This document shows, one piece after another, positions 15,751 through 24,330 of a DNA stretch of 35,330 bases (positions are counted from its first letter, which is position 1; the number at the start of each line of letters is the position of its first letter). The stretch spans positions 1 to 35,330 of the forward strand of contig JAFZPZ010000087.1 of NCBI GenBank assembly GCA_017552435.1, read 5' to 3'. Both the position numbers and the translations under genes were made by a program. The stretch comes from Bacteroidaceae bacterium (GTDB taxonomy: Bacteria; Bacteroidota; Bacteroidia; Bacteroidales; Bacteroidaceae). The notes beneath the pieces were generated by a model that was not told where the DNA came from, ran no database searches, and saw only the letters and a list, made by a program, of their open reading frames with translations.

Positions 15751-17871
15751 ATGAGAAAATCTTTACTCTCTCTGCTGGCCTTGTTACCGTTTATGGCTTA
15801 CGCCTGTGATGCCAAGATCGATGGCATTTACTACGACTTCTATGACGACGAGGCCTGGCAGGAGTGTAACGAGAGTCTGCCCGAGGGTACGCGCATCATG
15901 CCCTTCCGCTGTTCCGACAATACGCACGAGACTGATGGGCTTGCGCAGCACACTCAGGATGGCGACATAACCACCATATATCACACCCAGTACAGAGGCC
16001 GTATATTTAAGGTCTCGCCCGAGAATCCTGCAGAACTGGTCTTCGACTTCAAGAAGGTGAAGCGCATAGACTATCTGGAATACATCCCTCGCCAGATAGG
16101 AAGGAATGGCATCATCAGCGATGTGGAAATATACGTGAAAACCACCAAAGACAAGGATTACCGTCTGTATGAACATTGTCAATGGACGTTCGACAATACC
16201 GCGAAGAGGGTCGTCTTCCAGGGCGGTTTGCTCAAGCCCCAAAGCATCAAGGTGCGATTCCTCAAGGGATATGGCAATTTTGCCTCCTGTGCCGAGTTGA
16301 AGTTCATGAGGGAAGAAGAGATGAGTTATGACACCAACCTCTTTGCCGACGATTTGCTGACAACCCTGAAGCCCGGCACCACCCAGGCTGATGTTGATGG
16401 GATACGACAGCCCCTGCTGCGCCATTTGGCTCAGGAATTGCTGCAAGGCACCTATTCTGCCGATTACCGCGTGGCCTCGTACGAGTGCTACAATTCCCCC
16501 TTTTGGCTCTCGAAGGAATGGCATACGCCCAACAAGTTCTACGACCAGCTGCAGGGCGTAACAGGCATCGTCATGGAGCCGGGAAAGCACATGCTTGTGG
16601 TAAGCGGAGTGCCCGACTCGGTGAATCTCTGCCTAAACATAATGGCTTGGTACACAGGGAAAACATTGCAAGATGCTCCCGTTGACCTATGCATGTGTAA
16701 GCCTGTCCGTCTGCAAAACGGCATCAACATCGTCAATTACGATTTGCAATGGGAAGGCCTTGCCTATATCTCCTATTTCTCCGACGGCTATGCCGATGCC
16801 AACCCGCCCATACGAGTGCATTTCGTGGGAGGCACCGTCAACGGATACCTGACACCTGATATGACCAACGAGCAGATGCACCAGATGACCGCTTCTGCTC
16901 CAGGACGTTTCATAGATGCCGTGAGCCGCAAGGTGCATACCGTATGGACGGCTGCCGGTATGCACGAACATTGCAAGGCCGACGATGGCAAGTCGCCTGG
17001 CTACCGCCAGTACATGAACATCCTGGATACGCTGATGACCTGGGAGCAACGCCTGGTAGGGCTGGAGAAATACGGCCGCATCCCCCGCAACCGTACGCTG
17101 TTCTACGTCAACTTCTCCTTTAGCGGCCTCTACCAAAGCTCGCTTGGCATCAGCACCCATGTGGATAGTGAGCCTAAGTACCTGAACTGCAAGACAATTC
17201 TCTATGACGACCCGGATGCCGTCTGGGGAATGAGCCACGAATGGGGCCACCTGCACCAGCTGATGCTTAACTTCTGTTGGATGGGATTGATGGAAGTGAG
17301 CAACAACCTGAACTCATATTATAACCACATGCACATGGGCTACAAGTATGAGCAGCTGGACAAAAGCAAACGCGAGGGGATAGAAGAGGGCATCAGGCAT
17401 TATCTGGAAGACGAAAACGACGATTGTCTTTTCGAGATTAATCATGTTTACGACCACGCCTTCGAGCGTCTGGGGCCCTTCGTCCGACTCTGCAACTACT
17501 TCATGAACGAAGGCGGCAAGCCCGATTATCTGCCAGACCTCTACGAGGCACTGCGGCACACGGAGGTAGAACCCGAGTCCACTAATATGGTCCCCTATGT
17601 GCTCAACTTCATCCGCACAGCCTCTGTCGTCGGCGGCTACAACCTGTTGCCGTACTTCCTGCGCTTTGGATTCCTGCGCGCCAAGTATTTCCCGATAAAA
17701 GATTACGCTCCAGCGTATTACCAGCTGAACCAAGAGCAACTGGATGCCTTCTCTGAAGAAATGGAAGCCTTAGCCCGCGAGAAGAACCTGAAAACCATGC
17801 CCGAAGGCATGATAGAGCGCATAGCCCATACCCCGGATGTAGAGTACGAGCGTCCGCATTTCGAGAACTGA
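15751..17871 (+). CDS. M60-like (enhancin-type) metallopeptidase with N-terminal discoidin-like domain
   Basis: The 706-residue protein has an export signal (MRKSLLSLLALLPFMAYAC). The cysteine at residue 19 makes lipidation possible, but AYAC is a poor lipobox. Residues about 55-190 look like an F5/8 type C (discoidin) sugar-binding domain (FDFKKVKRIDYLEYIPRQ). The M60-like catalytic region covers roughly 240-600. Its zinc motif is H496-E497-W-G-H500, and E515 in GLMEVSNNLNSYY is the probable third ligand and marks the gluzincin pattern HExxH(8-28)E. M60-like enzymes of gut Bacteroidetes cleave O-glycosylated host proteins such as mucins. That substrate is inferred from the family. The gene heads an operon with a lipoprotein and an outer-membrane protein. 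Confidence 0.88.
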   Translation: MRKSLLSLLALLPFMAYACDAKIDGIYYDFYDDEAWQECNESLPEGTRIMPFRCSDNTHETDGLAQHTQDGDITTIYHTQYRGRIFKVSPENPAELVFDFKKVKRIDYLEYIPRQIGRNGIISDVEIYVKTTKDKDYRLYEHCQWTFDNTAKRVVFQGGLLKPQSIKVRFLKGYGNFASCAELKFMREEEMSYDTNLFADDLLTTLKPGTTQADVDGIRQPLLRHLAQELLQGTYSADYRVASYECYNSPFWLSKEWHTPNKFYDQLQGVTGIVMEPGKHMLVVSGVPDSVNLCLNIMAWYTGKTLQDAPVDLCMCKPVRLQNGINIVNYDLQWEGLAYISYFSDGYADANPPIRVHFVGGTVNGYLTPDMTNEQMHQMTASAPGRFIDAVSRKVHTVWTAAGMHEHCKADDGKSPGYRQYMNILDTLMTWEQRLVGLEKYGRIPRNRTLFYVNFSFSGLYQSSLGISTHVDSEPKYLNCKTILYDDPDAVWGMSHEWGHLHQLMLNFCWMGLMEVSNNLNSYYNHMHMGYKYEQLDKSKREGIEEGIRHYLEDENDDCLFEINHVYDHAFERLGPFVRLCNYFMNEGGKPDYLPDLYEALRHTEVEPESTNMVPYVLNFIRTASVVGGYNLLPYFLRFGFLRAKYFPIKDYAPAYYQLNQEQLDAFSEEMEALAREKNLKTMPEGMIERIAHTPDVEYERPHFEN

Positions 17872-17901
17872 TTTAGCCAATATTATCGTAAAAAAAGAAA
17901 T

Positions 17902-19113
17902 ATGAAGAAACATTTTTCCCTACCTGCAAAGCTGTTGCTCGGAGGCCTGCTCCTAACCGCATGCGTCGATGACAGCTATGACCTGGACAACATTGACCTC
18001 ACGATTGGTACGAGTGCCAATCTGGCCTTGCCCCTGATCAACACAAGTGAAATCAAGATAGCCCACTTCTTGCTCTCCAAAGTTTCAGACGGGAAAGACT
18101 TCCTGGACGCTGTCACCATACCCGGAGTGGTCGGAAAGGTCATCTATGCCCATACACAGGGCAATTTCTCTACCCTCATTCCAACTGTCCTGGACGGGGT
18201 TGTCGATTTCGAAGCTACAACCCCCGATATCGCCATTCCCGAACTGCCCGACTTCATGAAGGATGAAGGAGTCCGATTAGACCTAAAGAACCCTATCTTC
18301 ATTGCAAATGTCAAGAGCAATCTTCCAGAAGGCTGCGATATCAAGCTCGATATTGAAATCTCAACCCCAGAAGCAAGCTGCAAGGTGAACGGCCTGAAAG
18401 CCAGTAGCAAGAAAAAGCTCTGTCAGTACATCGCCGCAGAAAGGGACGATAACATCCCGGCCGAACTCTTGGACGGGGACTACGGCACACCCGTACAGCT
18501 CAAACCCGTTGCCGGGAGTAGTGTAAACGACCTGTTCAAGAACAAGATACCCGAAAATCTTCAGGTGAAAGTCATCAAGATGACTGCCGAGAATGTTGGT
18601 TCTGCTCCCATAGCCGGTCCGTTCGATATTTTTGTAGACCTGACTCTATATGCACCCTTATGTGTCGGCTCCCAGGATTTCTGTCTTTCATACGTGGCCA
18701 CCGAGACGGGATGGGCAAACGAGTTCGATGCCGATGTGCGCAAGATAAATCTCGATGCGCTGGAACTGAGGGCCAACCTGACAAACAACCTGCCTCTGTC
18801 TGTTGATGTAACCATCGAGCCCATTGACCCCGATGGCATTGCTATCCCAGACCTGAGCGTGCTCAAAGCCAATGCCGAATCGGGTAAGACTTCTACTGTC
18901 GAATACATCATGAAAGCCAACAAGAGTGGCTTGACGCTCCGTGACTACCTGAATGGCTCTAACGGCGCACAGCAGCTGGATGGCGTCAGAATAGTGTCCA
19001 AGCTCAAAGCCAATGCCCAATCTGTAGGTAAATACATCACAGACGAAGCCTCTGCCCGTTTCACCAGTATGGAACTCCGTGCCAAAGGTACAGTCACATA
19101 CGATGCCAACTAA
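17902..19113 (+). CDS. Lipoprotein of unknown function
   Basis: The 403-residue protein has a clear lipoprotein signal, MKKHFSLPAKLLLGGLLLTAC, with the lipobox LTAC at residues 18-21. The mature part begins VDDSYDLDNIDLTIGTSANL and is predicted to be mostly beta strand with alternating short hydrophobic stretches (ANLALPLINTSEIKIAHFLL, then FDIFVDLTLYAPLCVGSQDF). I recognise no named domain. It lies 30 bases after the M60 peptidase and 32 bases before the outer-membrane protein, so the three probably work at the same surface. It may be a partner subunit of the outer-membrane protein. Confidence 0.8.
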   Translation: MKKHFSLPAKLLLGGLLLTACVDDSYDLDNIDLTIGTSANLALPLINTSEIKIAHFLLSKVSDGKDFLDAVTIPGVVGKVIYAHTQGNFSTLIPTVLDGVVDFEATTPDIAIPELPDFMKDEGVRLDLKNPIFIANVKSNLPEGCDIKLDIEISTPEASCKVNGLKASSKKKLCQYIAAERDDNIPAELLDGDYGTPVQLKPVAGSSVNDLFKNKIPENLQVKVIKMTAENVGSAPIAGPFDIFVDLTLYAPLCVGSQDFCLSYVATETGWANEFDADVRKINLDALELRANLTNNLPLSVDVTIEPIDPDGIAIPDLSVLKANAESGKTSTVEYIMKANKSGLTLRDYLNGSNGAQQLDGVRIVSKLKANAQSVGKYITDEASARFTSMELRAKGTVTYDAN

Positions 19114-19145
19114 ACCATTCACTTAAGAAAAAACCTGACACAAAA

Positions 19146-20573
19146 ATGAAAACAAGATACATTCTGAGTGCAATCCTGATAAGTGTCGGCCAGCTTGTCT
19201 TTGGACAGAACCTCAGCAGCGCTTATTTCCTCGATGGCTATGCCTATGGTCATGAAATGAATCCCGCCAAGGATTATGACCGTGATGCATATTTCAGCTT
19301 TCCTTTCTTCTGTAATTTGAACATTTCCATGCGCGGCAATGTTGCCCTCACCGACTTCCTCTACAAAGGACCATCCGGCAGTCTCGTCACAGCCCTGCAT
19401 CCGAGCATCAGCGCTACAGAATTTTTCGATAATCTCCATGCCAATAACAAGATACTTGGGGATTTGCGCTACGACATCGTCGGCGTCGGCTTTCATGCAA
19501 GAAAGGCCTACCACACAATTACCATAGGGATGCGTTCCAACGTGGGATTTAATATCCCCTATGACCTTTTCGAAGTGACGAAGCAGATAGAGAACAAGAA
19601 TTATAGTTTCGACAACCTGGGTATAACAGCTACGTCATGGGTCGAGACGAGCTACGGTTACAGCCGAGATATCAACGAGGCCATCCGTGTCGGTGGTAAG
19701 TTCAAATTCCTCGTCGGTCTGGGCTATGCGCGTCTCAAAATGGACAATGTCAATCTGAATCTAAGTAATGAAAATGAATGGACAGCCACGGTGAATGCCT
19801 CGGCAGAAGTGGGAATCAAAAACTTCAGCTGGGGAGCTTTGGAAGAAAAGGAATATAAGACGACTGGCGTGAAATACCAGCAAATCAACCTGGACAACAT
19901 CGATGTGGAAAGCCCTGGCGTGAATGGATACGGTGCTGCTATCGACCTCGGTGCAGAATGGGACCTGGAGAAACAAGGATGGGTCGATGGGTTGAAGGTC
20001 GGCATTGCTGTGCTCGACTTTGGTTTCATCAAGTGGAGGAATGTGGCACAAGCTCAAAACAGCGGTGAACCTTTCACCTACCAATTTGAAGATCTGAGAG
20101 TGAAGGATAGCGAGGGTGCGTCTTTGGATGAACAGCTCGACGAAATCAGCGACCGTCTCTCCAACCTCATCAGTTTGCGAGATGCCGGAACAACCAGCAA
20201 AGCCAAAATGCTCGGGGCAACCCTCAACATCAGCGCAGAGTATAAGATGCCTTTTTATCGCCAACTCAAGGCGGGCCTGCTCAGTACCACATGCATTCAG
20301 GGGAAGTACACCTGGAATGAAGAACGCATTGCACTCGCCGTTTCGCCAATCAAATGGTTGGAAATGAGCGGAAATGTAAGTTTCGGCACCACTGGTGTCG
20401 GATTGGGATGGGTTCTCAATATACATCCCCGGGGTTTTAATCTCTTTGCAGGAATGGACTATTCTGTTTATAAGATGTCCAAACAGTACATTCCGATGAA
20501 CAGCAATTCTAATTTCAGCTTTGGCATCAACTTCCCCCTCGGCAAGAGTCGGGTTGATTACAGTCGCAAATAA
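19146..20573 (+). CDS. Outer-membrane beta-barrel protein, DUF5723-like
   Basis: The 475-residue protein has a signal peptide (MKTRYILSAILISVGQLVFG, cut before QNLSS). An N-terminal SAYFLDGYAYGHEMNPA segment is followed by alternating amphipathic strands ending in an aromatic/basic C-terminus (FSFGINFPLGKSRVDYSRK). The HxxNPA opening and size fit the Bacteroidetes DUF5723 family, predicted barrels with no established activity. It is the third gene of the M60 operon. A coiled stretch at about 320-350 (DEQLDEISDRLSNLISLRDA) is probably a periplasmic or surface loop. The minus strand across this gene is open for a long way, but I treat that as a shadow. Confidence 0.75.
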   Translation: MKTRYILSAILISVGQLVFGQNLSSAYFLDGYAYGHEMNPAKDYDRDAYFSFPFFCNLNISMRGNVALTDFLYKGPSGSLVTALHPSISATEFFDNLHANNKILGDLRYDIVGVGFHARKAYHTITIGMRSNVGFNIPYDLFEVTKQIENKNYSFDNLGITATSWVETSYGYSRDINEAIRVGGKFKFLVGLGYARLKMDNVNLNLSNENEWTATVNASAEVGIKNFSWGALEEKEYKTTGVKYQQINLDNIDVESPGVNGYGAAIDLGAEWDLEKQGWVDGLKVGIAVLDFGFIKWRNVAQAQNSGEPFTYQFEDLRVKDSEGASLDEQLDEISDRLSNLISLRDAGTTSKAKMLGATLNISAEYKMPFYRQLKAGLLSTTCIQGKYTWNEERIALAVSPIKWLEMSGNVSFGTTGVGLGWVLNIHPRGFNLFAGMDYSVYKMSKQYIPMNSNSNFSFGINFPLGKSRVDYSRK

Positions 20574-20614
20574 AATGTAAAAATCCCTTTCAAATGAAGA
20601 ATTTCTGCCGTGGG

Positions 20615-20646
20615 TTTGGGTTTTATGGCTTTTTTGTGTAATTTTG
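20615..20646 (+). promoter_or_regulatory. Bacteroidetes-type promoter for the mannosidase operon
   Basis: TTTG at 20615-20618 and TAATTTTG at 20639-20646 are 20 bases apart and match the Bacteroidetes consensus. Transcription would start near 20653, about 26 bases before the GH92 ATG at 20679. Confidence 0.82.
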
Positions 20647-20678
20647 CAGCAAAATTGTAAATAAATCGAATCATAACA

Positions 20679-22847
20679 ATGAAAAGTAAATTCTTTCTTA
20701 TCGGTCTTTTGCTTGCTGCTACAGCGCAGGCCGAGAATTATGCTGAGTATGTAGATCCCAGAATAGGTACTGGCGACCACGGACATGTATTCATGGGTGC
20801 CAATGTGCCCTTCGGTATGGTGAACGCAGGCCCCAACCAGCTTGAGACGGGTTGGGACTGGTGTTCCGGCTATCATGAATCCGGCACGAAGATTATCGGC
20901 TTTGCCCAGATGCACCTCAGTGGTACCGGTTGCGGCGATCTGGGTGATATCGGTCTGATGCCTGCTTACGGTGACGTAGAACTCACCCGTGAGGGCATAG
21001 CCAGCGAATACCGCCATGAGACAGAGGATATGGCCCCAGGTTTTTACAGTGTTATCCTCGACCGTTTCCACATTAAGGCAGAAGTGACGGCTACCGAGCG
21101 CACCGCCCTCTATCGCTTCACCTTCCCCAAGGGCAGCAACAATGCTCGCATCATCATCGACCTGGAGAACACCATCGGTGATGAGGCTCGTGATACTCGC
21201 GTCGTTCCCGTTGATGACTACACACTGATGGGCTATCGTCGCAGTCATGGTTGGGCAAACGACCAGATTGTCTATTTCTGCATGAAGTTCAGCAAACCTA
21301 TCCACAACTGGCTGAGCGAAGGCCTGAATGCCAAGTACGGACAAGCCACCTTCGAGGTTGGCCCAGGCGATGATGTGATGGTCAAGGTGGCTCTCTCGCC
21401 CACAAGCGAGGCCAATGCTCTGCTCAATATGAATGTCGAGCAGCCTGGCGGTTTCGATTTTGAAGGTGTTGCCAGTGCCGCTCTCCAGGCTTGGAACACA
21501 CAGCTCTCCCGCATCAAGGCAACATTCCGCACAGAACGCGAACGCACCATCTTCTACACAGCGATGTATCACTACATGGTAGCTCCCCAGCTGTGGAACG
21601 ATGTGACGGGCGACTACATGGGTGCCGATTTCAAGGTTCATCGTGGTGCCGACTACAACACACTTACCACCTGGAGCCTTTGGGATACCTACCGCGCAGC
21701 TCATCCTCTGGCAACCATCATCATGCCAGACCGTATGCGCGACTATGCCAAGACGATGCTTGCCATCTATCGCGAGTGGGGCGAACTGCCCGTATGGCAT
21801 CTGGTCAGCAACGACACCTATTGCATGGTGGGCGAACCCGCTGTCCCCGTCCTGTCCGATATCATCCTGAAGGGTGAGGCTGGTGACGATATTGACATCA
21901 ATGAGGCTTACGAAGCTGTTTGCGCAAGTATGCTTCCTACAGAATACGGCAAGATGCGTCGTGTTCCCCTTCGTGGCAAGGACTATCTGGCTGAGTTAGG
22001 TTATTTGCCCTACGACGGACGCGAAAGTGAAGTCATCGGCAAGAGCATGGAGTATTACATTGCCGCTTGGGCTGCTGCACAGCTTGCTGGCCGTCTTGGT
22101 CACAAGGAAGACAGCATTCGCTTCTACGAACTCAGTATGAACTACAAGCGGCTCTATGACCGCCGTGTGAACGTGATGCGTGCTCTTGATATGAAAGGCG
22201 AGTTCCGTCCTCTGCCTCCAAACTTCAACCCCAATCAACAGACGCGCGACTATACCGAGGGCAACCCCTGGCAATACACCTTCCTTGTTCCCCACGATGT
22301 GAAAGGACTGGCTGAGGTGATGGGCGGCGACAAAGCTCTGGACCAGCGCCTGGACGACTTGCTGTCTGCCAGCAGTGACCTGGGCGAAGGTGCCGCGCCT
22401 GACATCTCTGGCCTCATCGGTCAGTATGCTCACGGCAACGAACCCAGCCACCATATCCTTTATATGTATAACTACGTCGGCCAGCCTCGCAAGGCACAGA
22501 AGCGCATCCGTCAGGTCATGAGCGAGCTCTATACAGACCAGCCTGCAGGTGTGTGTGGCAATGAGGACGTCGGTCAGATGTCAGCATGGTACATTCTCTC
22601 GGCCCTCGGTTTCTATCAGGTAGAGCCCTGCGGTGGTGTCTATCAGCTCGGTTCGCCTATTGTCGAGGAGGCTGTTATTCCTGTTCGAGACGGCAAGACC
22701 TTCACCATCCGCACTCACGACGGTAGTGACAAGGCCATCTACGTCAAGAAGTACGTGCTGAACGGTCAGACCATCAAGGGTACCACCATCACGCATGAGC
22801 AGATTATGGCAGGCGGCACGCTGGATGTGTATATGACGGCGAAGTAA
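20679..22847 (+). CDS. GH92 alpha-mannosidase, exported
   Basis: GH92 enzymes are calcium-dependent inverting exo-alpha-mannosidases, mostly acting on alpha-1,2 linkages of N-glycans or yeast mannan. The 722-residue protein has a signal peptide (MKSKFFLIGLLLAATAQA). The N-terminal beta domain opens with YVDPRIGTGDHGHVFMGANV and contains H79-LSGTG. In the catalytic (alpha/alpha)6 domain, GNEPSHH gives E588 and GNEDVGQMSAWYILSALGFY gives D630. These match the general acid and base positions of characterised family members, by motif only. Linkage specificity cannot be read from sequence. GH125 follows at 49 bases, which supports stepwise trimming of high-mannose glycans. Confidence 0.92.
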   Translation: MKSKFFLIGLLLAATAQAENYAEYVDPRIGTGDHGHVFMGANVPFGMVNAGPNQLETGWDWCSGYHESGTKIIGFAQMHLSGTGCGDLGDIGLMPAYGDVELTREGIASEYRHETEDMAPGFYSVILDRFHIKAEVTATERTALYRFTFPKGSNNARIIIDLENTIGDEARDTRVVPVDDYTLMGYRRSHGWANDQIVYFCMKFSKPIHNWLSEGLNAKYGQATFEVGPGDDVMVKVALSPTSEANALLNMNVEQPGGFDFEGVASAALQAWNTQLSRIKATFRTERERTIFYTAMYHYMVAPQLWNDVTGDYMGADFKVHRGADYNTLTTWSLWDTYRAAHPLATIIMPDRMRDYAKTMLAIYREWGELPVWHLVSNDTYCMVGEPAVPVLSDIILKGEAGDDIDINEAYEAVCASMLPTEYGKMRRVPLRGKDYLAELGYLPYDGRESEVIGKSMEYYIAAWAAAQLAGRLGHKEDSIRFYELSMNYKRLYDRRVNVMRALDMKGEFRPLPPNFNPNQQTRDYTEGNPWQYTFLVPHDVKGLAEVMGGDKALDQRLDDLLSASSDLGEGAAPDISGLIGQYAHGNEPSHHILYMYNYVGQPRKAQKRIRQVMSELYTDQPAGVCGNEDVGQMSAWYILSALGFYQVEPCGGVYQLGSPIVEEAVIPVRDGKTFTIRTHDGSDKAIYVKKYVLNGQTIKGTTITHEQIMAGGTLDVYMTAK

Positions 22848-22851
22848 TTCA

Positions 22852-22878
22852 GAATAATCATAGTATTCGGAATAATCA
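22852..22878 (+). repeat. Two-copy repeat between the GH92 and GH125 genes
   Basis: GAATAATCA occurs at 22852-22860 and 22870-22878, with AATC again just downstream at 22884. It lies directly after the GH92 stop. It is one of several short junction repeats in this window, each with a different unit. Confidence 0.6.
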
Positions 22879-22896
22879 GAAACAATCAACATAACA

Positions 22897-24330
22897 ATGA
22901 AGAAATTAATGTTAGCCCTGCTGATGAGTGCGCCAGTGTCCGCTTTCAGCACCACGAACCACACGATTCCCGAGCCTGCAAAGAAGCAGCAGGTGGCAGT
23001 ACAGTCAACCATAAAGGATCTTCGTCCTGAGCCGGAAAAGCGTCTCTTTCGCAGCGAGGCAGTTGAGAAGCAGATTCTTGATTTAAAGTCAAAACTGACG
23101 GCTATCGACCCTAAGCTATACTGGATGTTTGTGAACTGTTTCCCCAACACGCTGGATACAACTGTATGGTACAGCAACGAGAGCGGTGATGACGATACCT
23201 TCGTTATTACTGGTGACATCGAGGCTATGTGGCTGCGCGACAGCGCTGCACAGGTATGGCCCTATCTGCGTTATGTAAACAAGGACGAACCGCTGCGTCA
23301 CCTCATCCGTGGCGTTATCCGTCGTCAGCTGGCTTGCATTCTCATTGATCCATACGCCAATGCCTTCAACATCAAGGCTATTGAGAACGGCCACTGGATG
23401 TCTGACAATACCAAGATGAAGAAGGAACTGCACGAGCGTAAGTACGAAATCGACTCGCTCTGCTATCCCCTGCGCCTTGCCTATGCCTACTGGCAGCAGA
23501 CGGGTGATACCAGCATTTTCGACGAGAAGTGGCTTCAGGCTATCCGCGAGATTCTGCATGTCTTCCAGGATCAGCAGAACTGGAACGGCCCCATCACCAA
23601 CTACCGTTTCACCCGCAAGACAGAGGCTTTGCACGACACACGTTCTAACCGCGGTTACGGTCATCCCGGTAAGCCCTGCGGCTTGATTGCCAGTGCCTTC
23701 CGTCCTTCAGACGATAGCACTATCTTCCCCTATTTGGTACCCAGTAACTTCTTTGCTGTAAGTGTATTGCGTAAGGCTGCTATCATTCTGAACGATGTGA
23801 ATAAGGAGTACGGCCTGGCAAGCGACTGCCGCCGTATGGCATCTCAGGTGGAAGAGGCACTGGAGAAGTACGCCGTTGTCGAGCATCCCAAGTATGGTAA
23901 GATCTATGCCTTCGAGGTAGATGCCTACGGCTCAGCCCTCTTGATGGACGACTCTAATGCACCCTCTCTGCTCTGCCTGCCTTATCTGACCGATGTGTCA
24001 ATCGACGACCCCATCTATCAGAATACACGTAAGTTCGTCTGGAGCGAGGACAATCCTTACTTCTTCAAGGGCAAAGCCGGCGAAGGTATCGGCGGTCCTC
24101 ACTGTGGCTTGAACAAGCCTTGGCCCATGAGTCTGGTTATGAAGGCCTTCACTACCAACGACCGTGCCGAGAAGGAATGGTGTGTACAACAGATTCTGAA
24201 GACTGATGGTGATACTGGCTTTATGCACGAGTCCTTCAACAAGGACGATGCCAAGGACTTTACCCGCTCTTGGTTTGCATGGGCTAACACCCTCTTCGGT
24301 GAACTCATTGTAGATATGTATGCTGAATAA
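22897..24330 (+). CDS. GH125 exo-alpha-1,6-mannosidase, exported
   Basis: GH125 enzymes are inverting exo-alpha-1,6-mannosidases that trim the cores of N-glycans and mannans. The 477-residue protein has a signal peptide (MKKLMLALLMSAPVSAFS). Family blocks are GDIEAMWLRDSAAQVWPYLR near 107, KYEIDSLCYPLRLAYAYW near 182, AFEVDAYGSALLMDDSNAPS near 338, and GFMHESFNKDDAKDFTRSWF near 441. D186 and E445 are the likely acid and base by analogy with characterised members. It follows GH92 at 49 bases and overlaps the next gene by 11 bases, so all three are probably one operon. Removal of alpha-1,2 mannose by GH92 would expose its substrate. Confidence 0.93.
   Translation: MKKLMLALLMSAPVSAFSTTNHTIPEPAKKQQVAVQSTIKDLRPEPEKRLFRSEAVEKQILDLKSKLTAIDPKLYWMFVNCFPNTLDTTVWYSNESGDDDTFVITGDIEAMWLRDSAAQVWPYLRYVNKDEPLRHLIRGVIRRQLACILIDPYANAFNIKAIENGHWMSDNTKMKKELHERKYEIDSLCYPLRLAYAYWQQTGDTSIFDEKWLQAIREILHVFQDQQNWNGPITNYRFTRKTEALHDTRSNRGYGHPGKPCGLIASAFRPSDDSTIFPYLVPSNFFAVSVLRKAAIILNDVNKEYGLASDCRRMASQVEEALEKYAVVEHPKYGKIYAFEVDAYGSALLMDDSNAPSLLCLPYLTDVSIDDPIYQNTRKFVWSEDNPYFFKGKAGEGIGGPHCGLNKPWPMSLVMKAFTTNDRAEKEWCVQQILKTDGDTGFMHESFNKDDAKDFTRSWFAWANTLFGELIVDMYAE

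Noticed and set aside
19761-21800. A 679-codon open frame on the minus strand across the outer-membrane protein gene, the intergenic promoter and the GH92 gene
   Set aside because: It is antisense to two well-supported genes and a consensus promoter. It has no recognisable domain and is explained by codon bias in the plus-strand frame.
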